Of a stretch of 64,000 nt of DNA, positions 54,612 to 64,000 are shown in pieces. A program made the position numbers and the translations under genes. The stretch lies in contig QYRS01000011.1 of NCBI GenBank assembly GCA_006503535.1, forward strand, positions 2,046,001 through 2,110,000. Reading direction: 5' to 3'. The stretch comes from Arthrinium phaeospermum (lineage: Eukaryota; Ascomycota; Sordariomycetes; Amphisphaeriales; Apiosporaceae). Position 1 is the first letter of the stretch; every line of letters begins with the position of its first letter. Below the pieces are notes generated by a model. The model had not been told where the DNA came from. It did no database searches and saw nothing but the letters and a program-made list of their open reading frames with translations.

Positions 54612-55757
54612 ATGGAGGCTTTTCATCCTTACCCGAGGCTACCCACTGAGCTCCGACAAGCCATATGGCAGCACTATCTGGACGGGGAGCGCAGGCAACC
54701 CCAGGTTTACGCCTTCGAGTTTCGCTACCCTAGGCGCAACCTGGTCGCGACGGATCCTGGGCTTGACCCGCCGGATCCGGACGCCATCCATCTCCATTAC
54801 CAGGCACAGTCGGAGGACCGTATCATCTTGCAGCCGTTTGCCTTCGACCCCGAGGAGGGAGGAGGCCTCGCCGGCGACCTGGCCCTGCTCCAGGCTTCTA
54901 CCGCACCGTGGCGGACGGCGGCGGCTACCTGTGTTGAGTCGCGTCAGGAGGTGTTGCGCCGGCTGCCCGACGTCATTACCTTCCAGGCCCTTCCAGTCAC
55001 ATGGGGTGACAAGGACCCCGCCGATGTCCGCGGCGGCGGGTCCAGCAGTAGCTTTCCTTCGTACGCCCTGCGCTTCAACGGCGCCGACGATGTCATCCTG
55101 TTCCACGCCAACTGGACCGACCTGGAAGCCGTGGTCCGCATGGCCCAGATGCCAGGCGGCCGCCCTCACGAGTTCTTCGCCCGCATCCGAAACGTCGGCC
55201 TCGGGACCCGGGGCTTGCTGCAAGGCTGGAGCTCCGAGGGCTATGAGCGCTGCCACCGGCACCGCGAATGCCCATGCGACACCGACGCCTGCCCTTTGGA
55301 CGACGCCTGCCGGCTCGAGCCGCTGCCGGGCTTCCTGGCGCTGTTCCCGCAGCTCCGGACGCTCTACCTGGCCGACGCCCGACGCGTCGTCGTCGCGCCG
55401 CAGTACATGAGCCTGATGAAGTCCGATTGCAAGTTCGAGTTCTGTGACGCGTTCGAGGGCTTATCTTCTTCCGGCTACGAGGGCTGGGTGGAAAAGGACG
55501 GGGCTAGGTCGCTTTATCGTTGCCCCAGCAAGCGGGACGACGTCTGGCCGGTCTTCCAGGCCGTCGACTTTGAGCGTGGGTCGGTCGTCGCCTTTGACGA
55601 CAGGGACGGCGGGTGCCTGCTGTCGAATCACCGCTTCTGGCTCCCGAGGGACCCCAAGGTCCGGGAGATTCGCCGGAAATGGCGTCGGGTCTTTCCTTGG
55701 TACAAGTCGCTGCAGCATCTGGAGATCAAGTTTATGGCTGAGCTGATGATCCGTTAG
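54612..55757 (+). CDS. 2EXR-domain protein
   Basis: Single exon, 381 residues from the ATG at 54612. The start MEAFHPYPRLPTELRQAIW matches the family pattern F-x2-F/Y-x2-LP-x-ELR-x2-IW and parallels the start at 60960 (MSTFHPFPWLPLELRQHIW). An upstream in-frame ATG at 54495 would add an unrelated stretch. The middle carries TCVESRQEVLRRLP, the family's second element, and DDVILFHANWTDLEAVVRMA, its third. The C-terminal part is Trp/Arg-rich. The function of 2EXR proteins is unknown. This is the only intact one of three in the window. Confidence 0.82.
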   Translation: MEAFHPYPRLPTELRQAIWQHYLDGERRQPQVYAFEFRYPRRNLVATDPGLDPPDPDAIHLHYQAQSEDRIILQPFAFDPEEGGGLAGDLALLQASTAPWRTAAATCVESRQEVLRRLPDVITFQALPVTWGDKDPADVRGGGSSSSFPSYALRFNGADDVILFHANWTDLEAVVRMAQMPGGRPHEFFARIRNVGLGTRGLLQGWSSEGYERCHRHRECPCDTDACPLDDACRLEPLPGFLALFPQLRTLYLADARRVVVAPQYMSLMKSDCKFEFCDAFEGLSSSGYEGWVEKDGARSLYRCPSKRDDVWPVFQAVDFERGSVVAFDDRDGGCLLSNHRFWLPRDPKVREIRRKWRRVFPWYKSLQHLEIKFMAELMIR

Positions 55758-56527
55758 TTGTTCAATCATAATCACCGTGGCAATACTACTACGCAGAGGT
55801 CAGACTCAGTATAAGGCTGCCTGAATGAATGCTTTCTTCCCGTACCAGACATGAACAATTGTACGGCATCAATGAATGTTGACGTGCCAGAGGTCCTCCA
55901 TTGCGGGCCTGTTGAAATGGCTTAGGAGGACAAAGAGCACTAGCTTCGTGATGGTAAGTAGCGGTAGGGACACTACTAGAGCCTGTCACTTTAGGTGGCC
56001 ATCAGTTGCCTATTTACTTAACCAGATGTCAATTCCAGGCCCTGATGTCGGGTGCGAAACGACAAACACCAGCCTTTTAAAATACCTACAATTAAAGACA
56101 AAAATAGATTTTTTTCCATAGTTCGATCGATCAAAAACGCAAAGATCAATCACGGATCTTTCTCTCTCTGGAGCGCCGATGATGTCAAGGTCCGGCCCTC
56201 CTCTCTGGTACGCCGGAGCAAATTGACAATTTCCTCTCCACAAAAAGCGTCATTGACCGCGGCCGCCCGCCAATCGGCCCCTCAGTACCGAGAATCAATT
56301 ACAGCCTCATTGCAACGCTACCCGCTTGTCATACGCGCATATATGTAGAATCGCAGACTCGGATCACGATCGTGTCCATTTATAAGTGCAATGCTGTTTC
56401 CGTAAAGAATATCAACTTGGCATATCCATTCGCCATCCACCCTGCTCACCGATCACAACTACCCAATTCATCGATCCATTAATTAACACCCCTTCTCTTC
56501 CTTTTCACACAGATACAAGTATCGACC
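55758..56527. promoter_or_regulatory. Promoter region of the SMP-type gene
   Basis: 770 bases without a gene. A TATAAG lies at 56381-56386, 142 bases before the next ATG. Two stress-element cores (CCCCT) lie at 56278-56282 and 56489-56493. A palindrome CACGATCGTG lies at 56365-56374. The stress elements fit the predicted stress role, but five-base motifs are common by chance. Confidence 0.4.
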
Positions 56528-57214
56528 ATGTCTCGCTCCATGCTGACAAGAAGCCTCCGGTTGACTACTTCTACCATAAACCAGACAACCCCTTTCATCA
56601 ACAAGCCCTTTAACAACACCTTCCACACCTCGGTCAAGATGGCCAGCAACAACAAGCTTAACTCGGACACCATCTCCGACATCACCGCCCGCGAGAAGGC
56701 CATCACGGGCCAGGACGACCCCGTCAAGGGCGGCCCCACCGCCCAGGCCCAGAAGCACGCCAAGGAGACCGTCAACCCCGGCGCCGTCTCCGACATCACC
56801 CAAGGCGAGCGCAAGGTCACCGGGGCCGAGGGGCCCCTCCAGGGCGGCCCCGCCGCCGTGGCGCAGAGCATGGCTACGCAAGTATGTCATATCCCCCCTT
56901 CCCCCTTCCAAGCTGTCTGTCGTCCACGTAATACTAATACCCCATTTCAGCAAGCGCAAGCCGCCCAGGCCTCGGGCAAGCTGGACTCCGAGACTATCTC
57001 GCACATCACCGCGGCCGAGAAGGAGCTGACTGGCCACGATCGGCCGGTCAAGGGTGGTCCCACTGCCCAGGCGCAGAAGCATGCTAAGGAGCCCATTACC
57101 AGCGAGGCGCTGCACGACATCACTGCCGGGGAGAAGAAGGTGACGGGTGGGGACCGCGTGCCTGGCGGGCCTACGGCGACGGCGCAGAGCGAGCTTGCTA
57201 AGTCTCGGCAGTAG
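56528..57214 (+). CDS. SMP (seed maturation protein)-like stress protein
   Basis: Exons 56528-56881 and 56951-57214 (GTATGT...TTCAG, phase 0) give 205 residues. The protein has four similar repeats. Each reads S/D-ITxxEKxxTGxDxPVKGGPTAQAQ or a variant, with the Gly-Gly-Pro-Thr/Ala block at the end. Such repeats are typical of the LEA-related SMP family, linked to desiccation and spore tolerance. The first 37 residues are Arg/Ser/Thr-rich without acids and look like a mitochondrial presequence. An internal ATG at 56639 (MASNNK) has the strong context AAGATGG and would give a cytosolic form. The 69-base intron is a multiple of three with no in-frame stop, so an unspliced message would still be translated. 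Confidence 0.82.
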   Translation: MSRSMLTRSLRLTTSTINQTTPFINKPFNNTFHTSVKMASNNKLNSDTISDITAREKAITGQDDPVKGGPTAQAQKHAKETVNPGAVSDITQGERKVTGAEGPLQGGPAAVAQSMATQVCHIPPSPFQAVCRPRNTNTPFQQAQAAQASGKLDSETISHITAAEKELTGHDRPVKGGPTAQAQKHAKEPITSEALHDITAGEKKVTGGDRVPGGPTATAQSELAKSRQ

Positions 57215-57787
57215 AAATGTATGAGAATTAAATAACTAAACTCTTGAAGTCGAAACATGTTTATCCATACCTTAAGGGACGTTGTTCAAGCTATGGGTGA
57301 TGAGTTGGAAAGCACGTGAAGTTAAGAATCTATGAACTGACCTTCTTTAATTATAAAATGATGAGATTTTTATTTCATTTCGAAATCACAAAGCCCTTGC
57401 ATTAAATACAAGTTTCCGCAGGTAATCGTGCAAGGTTGAGCATCCATCACTCCGTAGCTGCAAAGCCACCCCCTCTTTGGTTCTCTGCAGCCTAATCATC
57501 AAGGGCGGAGTAGACGGATGAGCAAACATAAATAGATGGAACAGCGCTAAGGAGATCCGGGGCGCTGCGCCATACGTCGTTGTTGCTCTACAACGCGCTA
57601 GGTCTCCTACCAGCTTGTGTAACGACAAGGTGAGAAGCCAAGGAGCGGGGTTAGTCTCAGCCGGCTCGCTCGTCACCTCTCTCGTTTCCCTGTGTTTTCC
57701 CTCTTTTCTCTTTCGCTTCCCTTCAAGAGTTCTCTCCCTGCAACCAAAGACCACGCTACGTCATAAAGCTCTCGACCTTCCTTCGCC
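57215..57787. other. Intergenic, no gene seen
   Basis: 573 bases between the SMP-type gene and the second HET gene. A pyrimidine-rich stretch precedes the HET start. Confidence 0.5.
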
Positions 57788-59828
57788 ATGGACTCCGCCC
57801 CCCTCTACAAGCACACGCCTTTGAGCTCTGAAAACTCAATCAGAGTATTAATGCTCCTCCCAGCGGAGATAAACGAAGCTCCAGTTGAAGTTGAACTGAA
57901 AGAGATCTCGTTATCTAACATCGAGGTCGGGTACGAGGCTCTATCTTACGCTTGGGGGGAGGCAACGAGGGGCGACAGCGTCATATGTGACGGTCAAAGA
58001 CTTTCCGTCACTGACAATTGCCACGACGCGCTCGTACGTCTCCGTCGCGAGCGCCTACCGCGGGTGTTATGGATTGACGCCATATGTATTGATCAGTCCG
58101 CCAGTACCGTGAGTACAAGGGAGCGCAACCACCAGGTACAAAGAATGGGCCAGGTATACCACAGCGCAACGCAAGTAATTATCTGGCTTGGTTTCCTAGG
58201 TCCGGAATACGGGGCTCTACTCAGTTTCTTGAAGGACCAGGAAATGAGTCCGGAATCCACGTCGCGTGCTGCATCATCTTCAACATTGTCTCGGATCAGG
58301 CGTCGGCTCAGAAAATTCCGCAGTATGTCCACTGAATCTGAAACGTCTTTAACATTAACAGATTGGAAACCCGAAAACAAGGATTCATACTGACCTTATC
58401 AACTTAATTCCATTAGAGCCGACTTACGACGACGATCACCGATGGGTTCAAGTCCTCCTGGGCATCCAACTACTTGTCAAAAAGCCTTGGTTCCATAGGG
58501 TCTGGACGGTTCAAGAGGTAGCAATGGCTCGTGCTGCGACGATTCTTACGAGCGACTTCGAACTCAATTGGGATACCTTTGTTGCTGGCGTAGAAGCGCA
58601 CAAACCGTATCTGGATACATCGAACGAAGAGAAGTTCCTGACAGGGTCTGTTAAGTTGCGTCGAAGCCCAGCACAGTTAGCTTTGACCGGTATCGAGCCG
58701 CCCGGGCCCAGTCTTATTGGAGATGTGGGAGAAGTGGACTCCGAAAGCCAACGGTCCATGTTGTTCTGTCTCTCCTTCTTGCGCTGCTCACGACCCCATG
58801 ACATGGTGTATGGTTTGCACGCTGTCCTAAAAGCATGGGGTCATGACTTGCCCCCACCTGACTACGAAAGGCCTTTATCCGATGTGTTTCAAGAACTTAT
58901 CGTGTCTTACATCCGGCTCAATCAGAGTCTTCTCCCTTTGACTTCGACACTACCACCTAAGCCATCAACAGGCTTACCCTCCTGGATACCCGACTGGTCC
59001 AATCCAGATAGAGACCAACTATCAATTGTGGTGTGGGACGATCCAGGAACCTTCCGCCAGCTAAATGGCCTCCATGTATTCGATTACGACAAGGAACTAG
59101 AAATATGCCAAGCTAGGAACTGGAATGGGGATATCGCAGCAGAGTGGGACCGGTATCGGGGCTGTCTACAAGTTAGAGGAAAACCTATCGGGAAAGTGCG
59201 TTTGCGGATATGGGCGGAAACAACTAATTCGTTCGAGTTAGCTCGCCAGTGGTACCAAACCTTGAGTGTGTCAGACATCGACAGGTTCATAACACTGTCC
59301 TCGGATGCGACGGAACAACACATATCCTTCTCATACCCCTTACCGACTAACTATTTCTCGCTCAGACTGCCCTTTCCACCAGGTCATGAAGATCAGTTTC
59401 TGCTCTGGTTAGATTTCTTACGATATGGCCGTAAATGTTTGCTCAGAGCGGCTACTTACCATAGCCGCTCTGTGTACAATCCAAGTACGGCGCGGGTCGA
59501 AACTGTGAACCACCGCCGCTTTGTCTCAAAACTTCAGTACCGTTTTGTTCAGTCCGAACCAGATTATTGGCTTTGGGAAATTGATAGGATGCGTTACGAC
59601 CAGTACGCATACATCACGCTCGACAACGGTTTGCATGCGCGCGCCCACCCTAACTGCCAAGTTGGGGATGAAGCATGGCTGTTGGCCGGGTCTGATGTTC
59701 CCATCATGCTGCGGCGGAAAGAGGAGGGCAAGTTCCGAGTCGTTGCGCCTGCCTACGTTCATGGAATCATGCTGGGGGAGATGTGGCCTGAGGATACGGC
59801 CACATTGGAGACGATCACTCTGGTTTGA
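57788..59828 (+). CDS. HET-domain (heterokaryon incompatibility) protein 2
   Basis: Exons 57788-58322 and 58417-59828 (GTATGT...TTAG, phase 1) give 648 residues. A nearer acceptor at 58361 would give an immediate stop, so 58416 is used. The HET domain has YEALSYAWGE (about 49), VLWIDAICIDQ (about 92) and, after the splice, FHRVWTVQEVAMA. Family features downstream are RPHDMVYGLHAVL and GLPSWIPDWSNP. It is only distantly like the HET protein at 45599: block spacing differs and it has an intron. As with other HET proteins, death induction on non-self contact is the family role; the partner is unknown. Confidence 0.9.
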
Positions 59829-60145
59829 GTGAACGCCTGGGTAGCGATAGGGCCTGTGCTAAAGGGCACTGGCGTAAAGAAAGAATGCAAAGCTAGGCAC
59901 ACGGGTGGCTTCTATCAGACTTCGTACGTCATTCCAATAGAATTCACAACAGCTAGTATATCCATATTACTCACACGAGCCCGAGAAAGCTGTAGCCCAC
60001 CCGATCACATATCTCCATACATCCGGCACGCGTGGTGTTGCGGTCCTGCCCATTCGGGACAGCCATAGCTCGGCACCAGAGATAGAAGATGTAGCAGCAA
60101 GTTGGTTTAGAATTGTTCACCGTAAACTCTAGCTTCTTTTCCAGT
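59829..60145. other. Convergent intergenic region
   Basis: 317 bases between the 3' ends of the second HET gene and the broken 2EXR gene. Nothing recognisable. Confidence 0.5.
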
Positions 60146-60960
60146 CTACTGTCGAGACGCACATTTGCATTCTTGTATATCGTGCCACCCCGCTCTGTAC
60201 CGCCCGGGAGCGTCCAGCTCCCCGTCATCGTCCGAGACCTCGTAACCAGAGTCCCACCCATCAGGGTGTTCTACCAAGCGCCTTCGGCGGTCATCCCACT
60301 CCACTTTCAGATAGGTGTGCCGGTTGACTTCCGGCACGTCCACATCCGGAGGCCCCAGGATCCGGACGTCGAAGGGGCCCGGGTCGTCACGAAAGTACAT
60401 CATCTCCATCATGCTGTCCCAGCCACACCACCAGTCGTCGTCTCCGGGCCCCGATTCGCAGTGGTGGACCACGACCTGCCTGAGGGCGGGTATGTCGTCC
60501 CACGGGCGGTATTGATGCTGGTGGAAAAAGGCTTCGGAGTCGTAGCCCGCGACAGACACCTCCTAACACCACGGTTGCTCTTGGGGATGTTTGTCTAAGC
60601 GGTCCTGGCTGAGGCAGATGGTATCCACGGCGAAGTTCACGTAATGGCCTCCAAAGGCCTTCGCGTAATAGTGTTGCAGAAAATGTGTCCGAGCCTCGCG
60701 ACAAACCTCCAGGAGAGCTGGCGGCGGGCTCCGCTCACCCCGACCGGCATGGTCTGAAAGGTGAGGTACACGGTTGGTGAAGTCTGAATTGTAGCCTGCG
60801 CCTTTGGTCAGTCTTTATCTCTGCTAGAGTAAAGCTAGTTGAAATCGACAACAAACGTACCTTCTTCCCCAACAAGGACCATCCAGGGCTCTCTGGCCAT
60901 GGTCCAGATGTGTTGTCGCAGCTCGAGAGGCAGCCATGGGAAGGGGTGAAAAGTGGACAT
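60146..60960 (-). pseudogene. 2EXR-domain gene with a premature TAG
   Basis: Exon 1 is 60960-60861 (MSTFHPFPWLPLELRQHIW) and exon 2 starts at 60795 (GTACGT...GCAG, phase 1). The second family element is clear (PPPALLEVCREARTHFLQ), as is the third (HYVNFAVDTICLS). A TAG at 60565-60563 (codon 111) interrupts the frame. The same frame then runs on to 60146 with family-like sequence (YRPWDDIPALRQVVVH), 249 codons in all. No GT-AG intron covers the TAG. The gene is thus either a very recent pseudogene, a read-through candidate, or carries a base error. Confidence 0.72.
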
Positions 60961-63476
60961 GAAGGGGATGGATATGATCACGGAAGTACAAGGCGAAGGG
61001 GAAGGGAAGAATGGAGAAGAAGATATGCCGCAAGTCGGTCGAGCGGGAAAGTAGTTGTTCCTGATCGATATCAACTTTGCCAGGGGCTACTTTGCTGCTA
61101 CGCAACCGTTTTGGTACTGGTGAATTAGATCTGTAGGCAGATAAATTCCAAAATTCCCACTTACAGATATGGGTCGATTACCTTCGAGCAGTGGATAATA
61201 GAAAATGATTGCTGCGCCGTGCCAAGCCTAGCTACGTTGGCGACTAAAGAGGGTCTCCATACAGGGCTTACAAGAATCATGCCTCAATTGTGGCATATCG
61301 GCATAAACGAGCATGATTGCAACAGCCGTTTAATCGGCTAACATCTGGTTTTCTGGACGGGCAAGACCGAACCTACCTGCACATAGTAGACTGCCTCGAA
61401 CCATACACACATTGGCCCAGCACAACTCGTCCCCCATTCCATGTCGACTTTATGCACTTAATACCTGCTTCCTTTCCCTCTTCAGGCCAGTGGTATCAGT
61501 GCCTTTAACCTGGAACCAAATCCACGGGCTGAACAAAAGAAAAAGGCGGTGGCATCCTTATTGGATGATATATCAATTCCCTTTGATTATTGAAGCGTCA
61601 AACCTTCTGGTTCGCTTTTCCCACACTGGAAAGCGGCATGGGTTGTCGGGGCTGTTAGATCTGAAGATGCGCATATGTACGGTGCTGGCATCTACAACTT
61701 CCAGTTCGCATCCAATTGTGTGACGAAAAGACAGGGCCGCGTCAAGTGCGTGAAACACAGCGAATACGTCTGGATCTATGCCAAGCGGCAAGTCGGGGGC
61801 CGTGGTGAGGTTGAGCTACCAACATCCCCAACCCCTTGAAAGTACCACTAGCAAACATGAGTACCAGCCTGACAACTGGACGGGTACGCGCGGGGCTTCC
61901 TCGAGGATTGGGGGCGAGCCAGGCAACGTTGCCTTGAGTGTGTTCGAGGTCCTCTATGACCGCACCGATGGGTTGAATTAAAGCCCTCGGAAATTTTGTT
62001 GGTGATAGCCCGGGGCGACGGGGAGATGGAGGGCAACGTCTCGAAGAAGCTTCCTCCGCGGATCAAAACAGGACGGTGTTTGCGGACTGTCCATGAATCC
62101 ATGCAGGCAGTCGTTGCGAAAAGAGGCAGGTGGTTAGTTGTTGATTTGCGTGCGTACGGCTAATATACGCCAATCCACCCTTATTTCCACAGAATTCGCA
62201 GTTCGATGGCATTTCATGCTGTGCCGTGAAGTCGTTCCGAGATTAATTGGTCAGATCTGATTGGTCCCAGAGACCGAATCCTCCGTGGGGTTGCACACCC
62301 TCACCCCATTGGCTGCGCGCCACTACCCGGATTAGGTGTAATATTACAGTCGCCAAGCTGGAGAAACCCGGTGACGGCTCCTTTCTGCGGCCGAATCACA
62401 ACCCTCAATTATGTCGCTACCGTTGTTTTCCCCCAGAATCGGCTTCCCCATAGGAGTGTGACTAACGGTGTGACCGTTGGACTGACTACGCCAAGCGTGC
62501 GTCAGTCTTTGGGATCTCTCACCGAAAATCTGACATGATCTGCGGCGAATGTGCAGAGTTGGTCTCCAGACCCCTGTGGACACAGTCACACGACGACAAT
62601 TGAACAAGAGCCTCGCGAATCATGTGCGCTCCCCTCTGCCCCTGTTACTGTGGTTCGCTTACCCAATACGCGGCGTTCGAGTTCATGCGGGTGCTGACCG
62701 TCAGCATTTCGCATTTGCTGTGGGGCCAATCACGCCGGCGGCCCAGTCATACGCGCGGGTTAGAAACATCCGGTAAAGGCCGTAAACGACGAGACCCCTG
62801 GCAGAGCTAACGGGCTTGGCCCTTACCGAGCCTGACAGGAAACGGTCGGGCCGCCTTCGTAGGGCTGAGCCTTGCGGGCCCTTACCCCTGCATCTATCCA
62901 CACACATGCGTGGTGCGTGATGAGGGAAAAAAGGGCCCTCACACTCAGCTTACCTGCCTCATCTACGGAGTTCCCGCTTGGGAAACCCTGGTTCCACACC
63001 TTTCTATCTTGTGATTGGGAAGCATGTTGCCGGCCATAAGAGGCGGTCTAGCACGAGCACACAGCCTGGTCTGTATTGTCATTTGGACCGCTCAACTTCG
63101 GTTCCGAGATTTGGTTGGGCGCTGGGAGTCATAAAGCGGGCATTGCCAGCGGGCGAGTTCCGCATGAGACTCAGGGCAAGGCTGTCTTGTGTAAAACGCC
63201 CCCTTCTGTTGGCCCGGAGTTTGTATAACAGTATTCGATTACTGACCCGAGTGTGGGTGGATACGCAATCAAGGGACGGATGAGACCAAAAAGTGAGCTT
63301 ATATAAGTCATTGTTGTTTCCGAGGTGTGTCTTCTCGATCCTGATGACCAGAGCCGCATCATAACTCGTTGCATTTTGTTACCCGTTCACTCTAAGATCA
63401 AACGATATACCATCTAACCCATAACAATCCTTGCCAAGAACACTTGCTTAACCGCCTCTCTCTGACTTCTCTCATC
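60961..63476. other. Long intergenic region, no gene supported
   Basis: 2.5 kb. Minus-strand frames at 61848-62102 and 61573-61791 look mildly coding-like but share no splice signals and match nothing I know. The right end holds the promoter of the second terpene synthase. Confidence 0.45.
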
Positions 63477-64000
63477 ATGAGTTCCGTGGGGACCGTAACC
63501 GCAGTGCTCCATAGCCTGTCTCCCCAGTCGTGGTACTCAAGTAACCGGGCCGGCAATGCTCTCGCCAATGACGACATGTTGAAACATGATGTAAAGACAC
63601 CGGAGAAGACGCTAGGAGAGAGACTCCGTCCTATTATCACCTCCTTTGTGGAGGATGACCTCAAGTATGAACCAAGACCAGCCAGAGACAACACCGCCCT
63701 ATGGAAGGCGGCGGACGAGTACGCCGGCCAGACCGGCGTACTGAGAGAGCCGGGCTCCCGATCGGCCAAGATCTTCCAGACAGGGGTCATGTACGCAGCG
63801 GTAAGCTCAAAACCAATCCACGCCTAATCCCACCATCATGTTTTGCTGACTTGTCCCGCGGACTAGTGCTGCGTGCCGAGACACCCCGTTGAGGTCCAGG
63901 TCTACGTCGCCATGTACAGCTGGCTTGGCCTGCTGCTCGACGACTCGGCCGCCGAGCACGAGGACGAGTTCGCCCGGTTCGGGGCGCGGTGGGCGGGTGG
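63477..64000 (+). CDS. Second TRI5-like terpene synthase, 3' end outside window
   Basis: Exon 1 is 63477-63800 and exon 2 runs from 63867 to the window end (GTAAGC...CTAG, phase 0). The ATG at 63477 is used; the frame extends upstream only to a TTG. The 152 or so visible residues include KIFQTGVMYAA, then CCVPRHPVEVQVYVAMYSW and the aspartate pair LLLDDSAAEHED (D133, D134). The phase-0 intron falls at the same place as intron 1 of the synthase at 12143 (before FCYPKHPMDLRIY there, CCVPRHPVEVQVY here). The two are therefore paralogues of one superfamily. The second metal motif lies off the right edge, so activity cannot be judged. Confidence 0.82.

Noticed and set aside
61573..62102. Two minus-strand frames that could be exons of a lost gene
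   Set aside because: No in-phase GT-AG join was found and no known family is recognisable.

Overview
This window is nuclear DNA of a filamentous ascomycete (Pezizomycotina; Sordariomycetes is the best guess, not provable here). Genes carry short spliceosomal introns of about 48-130 bases with GTNNGT donors and CTAAY-like branch sites. The families are typically fungal: HET, 2EXR, DUF7708, DUF7580, AAA with a DUF7025-type region, trichodiene-synthase-fold cyclases and CYP65-like P450s. No bacterial operons, CRISPR arrays or rRNA were seen, and no tRNA could be supported.

Layout. 1-7.8 kb: a left-truncated DUF7580-like gene, two uncharacterised multi-exon genes (one with a 22-base micro-exon) and a small membrane protein. 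8.3-13.3 kb: a P450 and a terpene synthase in divergent orientation, a minimal terpene cluster. 13.5-27.2 kb: four paralogues of a cysteine-rich single-pass membrane protein (one inverted, one frame-broken). Between the inverted copy and the other three lie a 94-base fragment copied from the terpene synthase 3' end, a large AAA+ ATPase and a degenerate STAND-like protein. 27.7-40.3 kb: a housekeeping block with an oligopeptide transporter, a CPD photolyase, ribosomal protein eS21, SLX4 and a Nudix hydrolase. 41.5-43.2 kb: two tandem small secreted cysteine-rich proteins with matching promoters. 43.3-61 kb: an accessory region with two HET proteins, a Golgi-type glycosyltransferase, a divergent pair of F-box-like/ankyrin genes, three 2EXR loci (two broken) and a stress-type SMP protein. 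63.5 kb to the end: the start of a second terpene synthase of the same family.

How they may work together. The terpene synthase would cyclise farnesyl diphosphate and the P450 would oxidise the product. The second synthase suggests family expansion on this chromosome segment. The HET, STAND-like, DUF7580 and ankyrin genes are the sort found in fungal non-self recognition. The cysteine-rich membrane family and the small secreted proteins are candidate surface or secreted interaction factors. Most splice sites were derived by hand by requiring phase-consistent joins; no transcript data or database search supports them.
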